NCBI GenBank assembly: GCA_023663345.1
Contig: JAMPHR010000002.1
Span: forward strand, 1 to 64,000
Direction of reading: 5' to 3'
Length of the DNA: 64,000 nucleotides
Source of the DNA: Paenibacillus sp.
Lineage (GTDB): Bacteria; Bacteroidota; Bacteroidia; Bacteroidales; Muribaculaceae
Part shown: in pieces, positions 7,693-15,813 of the stretch
Numbering within the stretch: position 1 is the first letter of the stretch
How the letters are laid out: each line of letters begins with the position of its first letter
Made by a program: the position numbers and the translations under genes
Notes under the pieces: model-generated
What the model saw: only the letters and a program-made list of their open reading frames with translations
Database searches by the model: none
Told to the model about the DNA's origin: nothing

Positions 7693-8535
7693 TCAGGGCA
7701 TGGATGGCGTGGCCGAGGCCAGAGTGCCGGAGCGGTCCGGAGCCGGGGCCTCATACATGGCCTGGGTCTTATCCTTGATGGCTGTGGGGGTGGGGCGATA
7801 GGGTGAGTTGAGCCACAGCAACAGCCCAATCATCACGAGGAGAAATGCTATCACGCAGATATAGAATGTATTGCGACGATTGCCGGCAAGGTCGGCGCGG
7901 AGCTGGTCGAGATTGCGGTAACGCCTTGAGGGATCCTCGGCCGTGCATTTGGCAGCCACTTTACGCAGTTTGGCATGGTTGGGGCCGGGACATGCGTCGA
8001 GGGCTTCCTTGAGCAGAAGACCGTAGTTGTAGATGTCGTCGTTGGTGTCCTCGTGGGTGAGGAATTTCTTCTGGTCGAAGCCCACGTCGATGAGCTTGAG
8101 GTTGCCGATGTTCTCGGTGAAGATCACGCGTGAGGAGTTGAGGGGGTGGTGGGCCAGATGGTTGGTCTGGATATAATCGAGCGCATCCAGGAGCTGATGG
8201 TGCAGCTTGTAGATGTGATCGTCGGTGACCTTTCCCTCCCGTATCAGTTTGGCCAGGGAGTCGCCATACACATCGTCGGTGATGATGCACATGCCCAGGT
8301 CGGGGACCTCCTCGAAATCGTTGATCATGATGATGTGTGGGTGGGCGAGGTTGTAGCGTACCTCAAACTCCTTCTCGATCATCTTCTCATATTCGGGCAG
8401 GCCTTTCAGCTCGGGGCGGAGAGTCTTGAGCATCAGCCATTTGCCATGTTTCTTGGCCGTATAGACGTGATAAAACTCCTCGTCCCATTCGGGCAAGTGC
8501 TCTATCTCGGTCCATTTGGGGGTGGAGTTGTCCAT
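7693..8535 (-). CDS. Membrane-anchored protein kinase-like protein, predicted pseudokinase
   Basis: 280 residues: a cytoplasmic protein-kinase-like domain at about 1-215 and one transmembrane helix at about 220-241 (TFYICVIAFLLVMIGLLLWL), then a proline/alanine-rich tail. The ATP-anchoring lysine is present (LMLKTLRP, K37), as is a following glutamate-rich helix (EKEFEVRY). The catalytic loop is broken: where HRDxKPxxN is expected the protein reads HHPLNSSR (129-136), so the catalytic Asp, Lys and Asn are Pro, Asn and Arg. The DFG motif reads DVG. It is therefore likely to bind nucleotide or partners without phosphotransfer. It has a full promoter and a palindrome upstream. Confidence 0.75.
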   Translation of the reverse strand: MDNSTPKWTEIEHLPEWDEEFYHVYTAKKHGKWLMLKTLRPELKGLPEYEKMIEKEFEVRYNLAHPHIIMINDFEEVPDLGMCIITDDVYGDSLAKLIREGKVTDDHIYKLHHQLLDALDYIQTNHLAHHPLNSSRVIFTENIGNLKLIDVGFDQKKFLTHEDTNDDIYNYGLLLKEALDACPGPNHAKLRKVAAKCTAEDPSRRYRNLDQLRADLAGNRRNTFYICVIAFLLVMIGLLLWLNSPYRPTPTAIKDKTQAMYEAPAPDRSGTLASATPSMP

Positions 8536-8569
8536 CGTTTTTAATTTTTCGACTTACTTATTTAAGTGA

Positions 8570-8601
8570 CAAAAATAGGCATTTTCCGTCAAAATGCCAA
8601 A
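8570..8601 (-). promoter_or_regulatory. Promoter of the pseudokinase gene
   Basis: On the minus strand TTTG (8598-8601), a 20-base spacer, then TATTTTTG (8570-8577). A perfect 8-bp inverted repeat lies just upstream at 8624-8651. Confidence 0.65.
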
Positions 8602-8623
8602 AATCAGCCCGAAAATGACAATA

Positions 8624-8651
8624 ACTGACGTGATTAGCTACTAACGTCAGT
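8624..8651. promoter_or_regulatory. Palindrome upstream of the pseudokinase promoter
   Basis: ACTGACGT (8624-8631) and ACGTCAGT (8644-8651) form perfect arms around a 12-base centre. The outer bases (AATGAC / GTCATT) also partly pair. The position, about 23 bases upstream of the -33 box, suits an activator site or a small hairpin. Confidence 0.4.
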
Positions 8652-8710
8652 CATTCTAAATAAATTCCCAATATTGTCGCGATTAGTGCCACCGTCAGAA
8701 TCATTCATTC

Positions 8711-8749
8711 AAAAAAATGACAGCCGGAGATATCTATCTCCAGCTGTCA
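8711..8749 (-). terminator. Intrinsic terminator of the first SusCD operon
   Basis: A 15-bp stem with one mismatch (8718-8732 against 8735-8749, core GGAGATA/TATCTCC). On the minus strand it is followed by seven T residues. It lies 236 bases beyond the SusD stop. The rest of 8750-8984 is AT-rich and holds no gene I can see. Confidence 0.8.
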
Positions 8750-8984
8750 TGATTGTTAGGATTTGTCTTATAAAGACTCTGCGTCAAATGATTACGGTAT
8801 CATTGGCAATCTCTTGTTGGCGATACCGGATGATAAAATTCATACCATATTAATTTCATTTCAACAGTAAGCAACAAAATTGATGCACTTATAAACCGCC
8901 ACTGTTTGAGCAAGTTTTGTTAGAATGAGATTATTTTTTTACTCACCCAAAAGCGCGTTTACTCCTGAACTCAATTTTGCATGC

Positions 8985-10889
8985 TTAATATCCGTTATTG
9001 CCAAATTCTCCTGGATTGGCAATAGCGTCGAGGAAGCTCTGAGGAATGGGACGAACAAGATGCTTGCCCTCATCAAAGAACTTGATGTCAGGATTGGTCT
9101 TGGCAAAGAACTCCTTGGTGAGTTTTCCGCAACGCTTCAGGTCATACCATCTCACCTGCTCGCCAGTAAGCTCACGGGCACGTTCCTGAAGGATGAAGTC
9201 AATCGTCATGTCACTCTGATTGACCTTCATCTCGGCCTGGCGTCCTGTCAGCGCGGCACGGTCACGCAATGGCTGTACATATTTCAGAGCTGTAGCCTGA
9301 TCGTTTCCGGCGCGTAGAGCAGCCTCGGCGGCTACGAGATAAATTTCACCGAGACGGATTACAGGATAGTCGCCACACCACTTCTGGTTATCGCGGATCC
9401 AGCGGATGGATGAATACTTGTTGAGCGACGGGTGAGTATCCTTGTATATCGATCCGAGCTTGGGGTTGCTTGTCTCGTCCACCCACTTGCCTTCTGCTGT
9501 AAACATATCGGATGGATCAACGCATACGAAAGGTAGTTTAGCCTTTTCGGCCACTGTCATCGTGTAGTTGGGTGTAAGCACCGAGATGCCGTCGAGCCAT
9601 CCGTCGCCATCCTCATCAACCATATTGACATTACCCGATGAATTGTTCTGATAGTACACCGAGCGTCCGCCCCAATATACCTCTCCAGGCTTATATGTCC
9701 CGGCAGTGTTCTTGATCACATGATTCAGGAGCGACTGATCCTTGCCAAACTGATCGATCATCGACTGGGTGATCTTCTTGTCGCCCCATGATGAGTTGTA
9801 ATATTCGGTAAAGAATGTGTTGTCAAAGCGGGTATCGGCAGGATTCTTCACCGGCTCGAAGATGGTGGTGAGAAGATATTTCGTAGGCTTGAGGCCACGG
9901 TTGTTGGAACGGCCGTACCATGCGCAATTCTTCTCGGCAAGCCCCCATGCAGTGAAGTTCTGCAGACGCATTTCATAGAACTGACGTGTACGTCCGCGGT
10001 TGGATCCCTCAGGATTCTTGTCTCCGGCCTCATCGATAGCTTCGATAAACAGGAATTCGGTATTGTTCTTATTATTGTCTCCGTCCCACAGTTTTGCATA
10101 ACCCGACTTCTCGGCATCGCTTGTGTACAGAGCGCAATTATATTTTGACTGATTGTCGATAAGCTCGGTTGCACACTTCAAGGCCATGCGCGCATACTCC
10201 TCGGCATTGCCTTCATTCAGGCGGGTACGCTGGAGATACACTTTGGAAAGCATGGCAAGTGCGGCTTTCTTGGAGACACGTCCGCGGTCATCGCCCTGAG
10301 AATAAGGAAGATGGTCGAAAGCAAATTGCAGGTCGGATATGATCAGGTCATAGAACTGCGACTCGGAGCTTCTCACCGGATTTGCGTCAGGACTGCCGGT
10401 TGCCGAGGAAGTGGTACGGAGCACAACTCCGCCAAACTGCTCCACAAGATGCCAGTTGGCCCATCCTCGGAAGAAATAGGCCTCGGCCAGTTTGGCATCA
10501 AGTTCATCCTGGGTATTATACCCGGTGACCGTAGCGCCATACTGTATAGCGGTATTGCAATAATTGATAGTGGAATAGAATGTGTTCCAGAGGGTTTTCA
10601 GAGTCCCCGCTTCGGTATTGAGCGCTGAATTATACTGTGAGAATGAATCCTCATATCCCACGCTGTACCACAAGTCGGTACCTAGCTCCATGGCGCCCAC
10701 GCCGTCGATCTTTCCATAGAGGTAATAATAACCGTCGTAACAATAGTTTACAAGACTTTCAAAACCGTCACGCTCAGCATAGGCTGTCTCGAGATCGACG
10801 GTCGACGGATTCCATTCTTCGAGGCTGCAGCCGGTGAGTACTCCGGCACAGAGGGCCACTGAGAATGCCTTTCCTAATATATTTTTCAT
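8985..10889 (-). CDS. susD: SusD/RagB family nutrient-binding lipoprotein
   Basis: 634 residues from the ATG at 10889; the TTG four codons earlier is not preferred. The lipoprotein signal (KAFSVALCAGVLTGCSLEEW) places it on the outer membrane surface. SusD features are visible: tetratricopeptide-like helices around LAEAYFFRGWANWHLVEQFGGV, the VSKKAALAMLSKVYLQR segment, and the C-terminal FILQERARELTGEQVRWYDLKR and HLVRPIPQSFLDAI that close most SusD proteins. It caps the SusC pore encoded 29 bases upstream and binds the glycan before import. Length is somewhat above the usual 500-600 residues. It is the last gene before the terminator at 8711-8749. Confidence 0.95.
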   Translation of the reverse strand: MKNILGKAFSVALCAGVLTGCSLEEWNPSTVDLETAYAERDGFESLVNYCYDGYYYLYGKIDGVGAMELGTDLWYSVGYEDSFSQYNSALNTEAGTLKTLWNTFYSTINYCNTAIQYGATVTGYNTQDELDAKLAEAYFFRGWANWHLVEQFGGVVLRTTSSATGSPDANPVRSSESQFYDLIISDLQFAFDHLPYSQGDDRGRVSKKAALAMLSKVYLQRTRLNEGNAEEYARMALKCATELIDNQSKYNCALYTSDAEKSGYAKLWDGDNNKNNTEFLFIEAIDEAGDKNPEGSNRGRTRQFYEMRLQNFTAWGLAEKNCAWYGRSNNRGLKPTKYLLTTIFEPVKNPADTRFDNTFFTEYYNSSWGDKKITQSMIDQFGKDQSLLNHVIKNTAGTYKPGEVYWGGRSVYYQNNSSGNVNMVDEDGDGWLDGISVLTPNYTMTVAEKAKLPFVCVDPSDMFTAEGKWVDETSNPKLGSIYKDTHPSLNKYSSIRWIRDNQKWCGDYPVIRLGEIYLVAAEAALRAGNDQATALKYVQPLRDRAALTGRQAEMKVNQSDMTIDFILQERARELTGEQVRWYDLKRCGKLTKEFFAKTNPDIKFFDEGKHLVRPIPQSFLDAIANPGEFGNNGY

Positions 10890-10918
10890 GATGTATTTCA
10901 AATCTAAGAGTTGGATGA

Positions 10919-13900
10919 TTAGAATGACAGATTTACGCCAAATACAATCTGCTTGTAGAGAGGATACTTGTCAGTACCACCTGTCTCGGGATCGACCTCG
11001 CGGAGCAGTTTATCCTTGGCAAATACAAAGGGATTGGAAAGTGTGCCATAGATACGGCAACGGCTCATGCCGGCTCTTTCCAGGACATTTTTGGGAAGGG
11101 TATAGCCGAGCGAGATGGTCTTGATCTTCCAATAGGAACCATCCACGATCCCGAGGCCGAGACTCGGTGACGAGTAGCCGGCGTTGCGTGACATATAAGG
11201 ACGCGGGAAATCGTTGGTGGGATTGCTTTCTGTCCAATAGTTATAGAACTCGGGCATCGCCGCGTTACCCCAATATCCGAGGATGTCGCTGCTCACTGTG
11301 TGACCCCAACGTGCTGTAATAAACACATTCAGGTCAAAGCCCTTATAATAGAATGAGTTATTGAGACCGGCTGTCCACGACGGAGACTTGTGTCCGAGTA
11401 TCACACGGTCCTCGGCATTGATGGTGTACGGATTCTCGGCAGTATATTCGGTGACGGTTCCGTCCTCATCGGTAAGAGTCCAGAGACCGTCGCTCACCTT
11501 CTGCAGGCGGGTCTGCACCTTGGAGTCACCGGGAAGCAGACCGAACACAGCGGCATCGGCCTCCTCGCCCTTCTGCCAGATTCCTAACTTCTTGTAGCTG
11601 TAGATCACATCCTTGGGCTCACCCATGAACAAGCCGAGAGAAATGAGATCATCGACAGTGGTACCGCTACCAAGGTCGATAGACTTCACGCGCTCTTTGT
11701 TCACGGCAAATGTCAGTGTCGAAGTCCACTGGAAATCACGTGTCACGATATTACGGCTGTTGATGGTCATTTCAAAACCGGTATTACGCATACGGGCGAT
11801 ATTGCACACCATCTCGTAGGGTGTCTTGGGATTGAAGAGACCTCCCGAGGTGGGGAGCTTGCGGGAATAGAGCACATCCTTGGTATCGGTGTCATAGAAT
11901 TCGAGCGATCCGTCGATGCGGTTGTTGATCACCCCGAAGTCAAGACCGATATTCCAGTTGTAGGATTTCTCCCAGCCCATATCTACATTACCCACGGCCT
12001 TGGACAGCACGCTCGAAGTCACGGCGCCTGAACCGAAATTAAGGTTGTCGAGACCATCGGATGAAACCTCGGTACGTGACACGTATGCGCTCACATTGGG
12101 GTTACCTGACACACCCCAGCCTACACGTAGCTTAAGATTGTTGAGCCATCCTCGGGTCGACTCCATGAAAGGCTCGTCGGACATACGCCATGCCAAAGCC
12201 GCGGCAGGGAATGTATCCCAGTGATTATAAAGCTGCGACACGCCGTCCTGACGCACGGATGCGGTGAACAGATAACGGCCCATGTAGTCATAATTGACAC
12301 GAGCGGCGTATGACATGCGCTTCGTCTGGTAATACGAAGATGTAACACTCGGGTTTACGCCCGACGACAGCGAATACCACAGGAAATTATTATAAAGGAA
12401 GCCCTCGTTGTATGCGGAATTCTCCTCCTTCTGATTATTGGCCCATGAAGTGATGAGAGTTATGCCAAGATTGTGGGTGTCATTCCACGACTTCTTGAAA
12501 TTCAATATGTTCTCCCATGTGTAATTGTAATTAATATTCGGTGCTACCGACGCTTTGCGCAACGCGGTCTCCGAACCCGTGAGCATCATGAACGTCTCGT
12601 TGCTCTTGAACTCTCCAGCTCGTGATGAGCTGACCGATGTTCCGAGGATGGAACGGAATGTAAGCTCGGGAAGGATAGTGATGTCGATATACGGATTGGC
12701 CGTGAAGGCAAATGTCTTGGTGTTCTTAGAATAGATACCGTCACGCTCATCGGCAAGCAGACTCACCTGATCCTGCATACCGTCCACCGGATATATATTT
12801 ATTCCACCATTGGCATCATATACATCTCCGACAGGCACATAGCTGTACACGCGGTTAAGACGGGTGGAACGGCTGTCGACATCACGATAGGTGAAACCAC
12901 CCTGTATGCCGGCTGAGAACCATTTGTTAACCTTAAGATCCATTCCGAAACGCGAGGTATAGAGATCAGACTTATCATTACGATAGATACCCTCGGTGCG
13001 GTTATATCCCAATGAGAAATGACCGCGGAACCGATCGTTTCCACCGCGCACTGACACCGAGTAATTCTGCTGCGATCCGGTCTGGAGAGTCTCGTCGACC
13101 CAATCGACCCATTTTCCACTATTCACGTAAGGTATGATCGCATCGGAATTATATCCGTAACCGTTGAATAGCTCTGTCAAGCCCGGAGCCTGAGATCCGG
13201 TAGAAGCGTAGTATCCCTCTCTGAGATAGTCGAGCCACGCCTCTCCTCTCAAGGCCTTGGGGTATTTTGCAAAACCGTTCCAACCGTAATATGCGTCAAA
13301 ATCCACCTGTACTTTTCCGGCCTCGGCCTGCTTGGTGGTAATCATGATCACACCATTGGCACCGGCCGAACCATAGATAGCTGTCGACGACGCATCCTTC
13401 AGCACGTCTATCGACTGGATATCATTGGGGTTGAGATTATCTATTGATCCGGGAATACCGTCGATCACATATAATGGCTCTTGGCCTGCTGTGAGCGAAC
13501 GGTTGCCACGGAGCAGAATCTTGGTTCCCGACCCTGCCTGTCCGGATTCACGCGTGATGTCCAGACCTGCCACACGACCTTCAAGAGCCTCTGTAGCACT
13601 TGCCACAGGAGTCATGTTGAGGTCAGTGCTCTTCACTGATGCCACGGCACCGGTAAGATCACGTTTCTTCACCGTACCATAACCGACTACAACCACATCA
13701 TCGAGCACATTGTTGTCGGGAGCCATCGTGATATTGATCGACCCCTTCGAGCCTACGACTGCTGTCTGTGTTTTATATCCGATGTAAGAAAACTGAAGAG
13801 TGGCGCCTGGAGCAACCTGAATCGAATAGTTGCCATCGAAATCGGTAGCCACACCTTCCTTAGTGCCGAGTACGAGAACCGAAACGCCTATCATGGGTTC

Positions 13901-14110
13901 GCCACTCTCGTCCACGACTGTTCCACTGACTATATGTTTTTGGTTAACTGATTGAGATACAGAGAGTTCTACCCCCCCCATTTTGTCACCGGCATAGGAC
14001 ACCAACGCTGATCCGCCTATCATCGCGGCAGTGATGATCCCGCAAGCCAATCTGCTGTCCGCCTTGAACGATCGTCCGGCGACCGACAGAGCCCTTGGTC
14101 TTTGTTTCAT
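10919..14110 (-). CDS. susC: SusC/RagA TonB-dependent outer membrane transporter
   Basis: 1063 residues. After an N-terminal signal region comes a carboxypeptidase-like regulatory domain (HIVSGTVVDESGEPMIGVSV, then FDGNYSIQ) at about 60-140. Next is the TonB box/plug region (DDVVVVGYGTVKKRDLTGAVA, then VIDGIPGSIDNLNPNDIQSI, LKDASSTAIYGSAGANGVIMI) at about 140-260. A long 22-strand beta-barrel ends in the terminal phenylalanine (FGVNLSF). It imports the glycan bound by SusD using TonB energy. The N-terminus is longer than usual (about 40 residues with GIITAAMIGGSALVSYAG), so the signal peptide is extended. It is the first gene of the locus, with a complete promoter about 106 bases upstream. 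Confidence 0.96.
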   Translation of the reverse strand: MKQRPRALSVAGRSFKADSRLACGIITAAMIGGSALVSYAGDKMGGVELSVSQSVNQKHIVSGTVVDESGEPMIGVSVLVLGTKEGVATDFDGNYSIQVAPGATLQFSYIGYKTQTAVVGSKGSINITMAPDNNVLDDVVVVGYGTVKKRDLTGAVASVKSTDLNMTPVASATEALEGRVAGLDITRESGQAGSGTKILLRGNRSLTAGQEPLYVIDGIPGSIDNLNPNDIQSIDVLKDASSTAIYGSAGANGVIMITTKQAEAGKVQVDFDAYYGWNGFAKYPKALRGEAWLDYLREGYYASTGSQAPGLTELFNGYGYNSDAIIPYVNSGKWVDWVDETLQTGSQQNYSVSVRGGNDRFRGHFSLGYNRTEGIYRNDKSDLYTSRFGMDLKVNKWFSAGIQGGFTYRDVDSRSTRLNRVYSYVPVGDVYDANGGINIYPVDGMQDQVSLLADERDGIYSKNTKTFAFTANPYIDITILPELTFRSILGTSVSSSRAGEFKSNETFMMLTGSETALRKASVAPNINYNYTWENILNFKKSWNDTHNLGITLITSWANNQKEENSAYNEGFLYNNFLWYSLSSGVNPSVTSSYYQTKRMSYAARVNYDYMGRYLFTASVRQDGVSQLYNHWDTFPAAALAWRMSDEPFMESTRGWLNNLKLRVGWGVSGNPNVSAYVSRTEVSSDGLDNLNFGSGAVTSSVLSKAVGNVDMGWEKSYNWNIGLDFGVINNRIDGSLEFYDTDTKDVLYSRKLPTSGGLFNPKTPYEMVCNIARMRNTGFEMTINSRNIVTRDFQWTSTLTFAVNKERVKSIDLGSGTTVDDLISLGLFMGEPKDVIYSYKKLGIWQKGEEADAAVFGLLPGDSKVQTRLQKVSDGLWTLTDEDGTVTEYTAENPYTINAEDRVILGHKSPSWTAGLNNSFYYKGFDLNVFITARWGHTVSSDILGYWGNAAMPEFYNYWTESNPTNDFPRPYMSRNAGYSSPSLGLGIVDGSYWKIKTISLGYTLPKNVLERAGMSRCRIYGTLSNPFVFAKDKLLREVDPETGGTDKYPLYKQIVFGVNLSF

Positions 14111-14215
14111 AATGCTTTAATAATGAATGGTATAAAATTTAAGTTATTGTAGTATCTTTAAATTTAAGGTCAAGTATCTAAAGACGTTCGTTCTATATTC
14201 TCATTTAAATTTTTG

Positions 14216-14247
14216 CAAATATAGTAAACATGTGTAAATTTTGCAAA
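14216..14247 (-). promoter_or_regulatory. Promoter of the first susC gene
   Basis: On the minus strand TTTG (14244-14247), a 20-base spacer, then TATATTTG (14216-14223). This gives a leader of about 100 bases before the SusC ATG. Confidence 0.75.
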
Positions 14248-14304
14248 AACAAACTAAAAAATATCCCAGCTTTTGTTATGATGAAACAGTTTCTAAGGGA
14301 TGGT

Positions 14305-15792
14305 TTAGGGGATGAGGGAGTTGAGGTAGATCTCGAGGTTGGTGTAGCCGGTGGCGGGGGAGAGGGTCGAGGCGGGGCCGTCGGAAGGATCGGCGGGGTC
14401 GAGGCCTCGGGAGAGTTCCCAGTAGTCGGGCATACCGTCGCCGTCGGTGTCGATGAAGCGCTCGATGGGGGTGTCGCCTGCGCTCAGGATGGGCCACGGC
14501 GACACGCCGGGAGCGGGAGAGGCGTCGTAGGGGGTGTCGATGAAGCCCGGCACGAGGCGGGCGTCCTTGGCCCGGGATCCGTAGAGTGAGGCTGTGCCGA
14601 GGCGGGTCTCCTCGACCACGCGCCGGTCGACCGCGTCGCGCGAGAGGGAGCATCCGGCTCCGGCCAGCACATGGGTGAAGGCTTCGGAGGCGGAGTGGGT
14701 GGTCACGGTGCCGCTCTCGATGGGGGAGTCGAGACGGATGGCGCGGGCCACGGAGTCGTTGTACATGCCGTCGCAATGCTCGTTGTGGATCTGGGTGAGA
14801 ATACCTCGGGTCCAGTTGTCGCGGGTCACATCATCGTCCCCCTCCATCACGTTGCCGACCACGTAGAACCGTCCCCACACGTGCTCCATAGGTTTCCACT
14901 GGTTGGGGGTGCCGTCGGGGCGGGTGACGTAGGCTGTGGTCCTTATGCCGGGCGATGCTATGCGGTGGGCCACCTCGCTGTCGCGGGGAGTGGCGGGGCC
15001 GGGCTTGTAGTAATTGTTCACAATGTTGACTTTCATGCCCTCGCCTCCGTAACATCCGGCTCCGGCCCAGTTGTAGATCACGTTGTTGCGCATGTCTAGG
15101 TGCTCGCGGGTCTGTGTGCCGGGGCGCGGGCCGAGGCGTGGCATACGGCTCTCGGAGTGGGCGAGGAGATTGTGATGGTAGGAGGCATGGGCGCCACCGA
15201 ATATGGCTCCGTAGCCGTGGGTGCCCCCCTTGGAGTGACCAGCGTCGCGCAGGGCCTCGGAGAATATGCACCATTGCACGGTGAAATCGTCGCCTCCATA
15301 CAGTCCGCAACACTCGTCCACACTCCAGCTCACGGAGCAATGGTCGATGATGAGGTTGCGGAAGTCGGTGCCACCGATGCCGTCGGGACTGCCGGGAGCG
15401 TCGTTGCCGATGCGGAAGCGCATGTAGCGCACTATGGTGTTGTCGGCATTGAAGGATACCTGGCGTCCGGCCACGCACACTCCATCGCCGGGAGCGGTCT
15501 GCCCGGCGATGGTGAGGTCGCCCGAGGTGATGCGCAGGGGGGAGTCGAGAAATATTGTCCCTGCTACGTCAAACACTACCGTGCGCGGGCCCTCCTGCAT
15601 CACGGCATGACGCAGGGTGCCCGGCATGGTGCCGTCGGCGAGTGTGGTGACATGATAGACTTTTCCACCGCGTCCGCCGGTGGTGTACCGGCCGAATCCT
15701 TCGGCTCCGGGAAATGCTATGGGGCGAGTCTCGGCCAGGGTGGATGAGATGACGGCGAGTGAGAGGAGTGCGGTGAGAAGCGGTCTTTTCAT
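14305..15792 (-). CDS. Secreted pectate lyase-like protein (PL1 type)
   Basis: 495 residues with a signal peptide (MKRPLLTALLSLAVISSTLA). The body is a right-handed parallel beta-helix: FPGAEGFGRYTTGGRGG at the start of the mature protein, VFDVAGTIFLDSPLRI, LTIAGQTAPGDGVCV, VRYMRFRIGND, and NLIIDHCSVSWSVDE, typical of the PL1-like pectate lyases common in Bacteroidetes. They cleave unesterified polygalacturonate by beta-elimination with calcium. The C-terminus carries a calcium-binding DTDGDGMPDYWE repeat. It lies 21 bases from the GH95 gene on the same strand and belongs to the same utilization locus. Its exact substrate is not shown by the sequence. Confidence 0.85.
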   Translation of the reverse strand: MKRPLLTALLSLAVISSTLAETRPIAFPGAEGFGRYTTGGRGGKVYHVTTLADGTMPGTLRHAVMQEGPRTVVFDVAGTIFLDSPLRITSGDLTIAGQTAPGDGVCVAGRQVSFNADNTIVRYMRFRIGNDAPGSPDGIGGTDFRNLIIDHCSVSWSVDECCGLYGGDDFTVQWCIFSEALRDAGHSKGGTHGYGAIFGGAHASYHHNLLAHSESRMPRLGPRPGTQTREHLDMRNNVIYNWAGAGCYGGEGMKVNIVNNYYKPGPATPRDSEVAHRIASPGIRTTAYVTRPDGTPNQWKPMEHVWGRFYVVGNVMEGDDDVTRDNWTRGILTQIHNEHCDGMYNDSVARAIRLDSPIESGTVTTHSASEAFTHVLAGAGCSLSRDAVDRRVVEETRLGTASLYGSRAKDARLVPGFIDTPYDASPAPGVSPWPILSAGDTPIERFIDTDGDGMPDYWELSRGLDPADPSDGPASTLSPATGYTNLEIYLNSLIP

Positions 15793-15813
15793 GATGGTGG
15801 CTGTGGTGGATTG

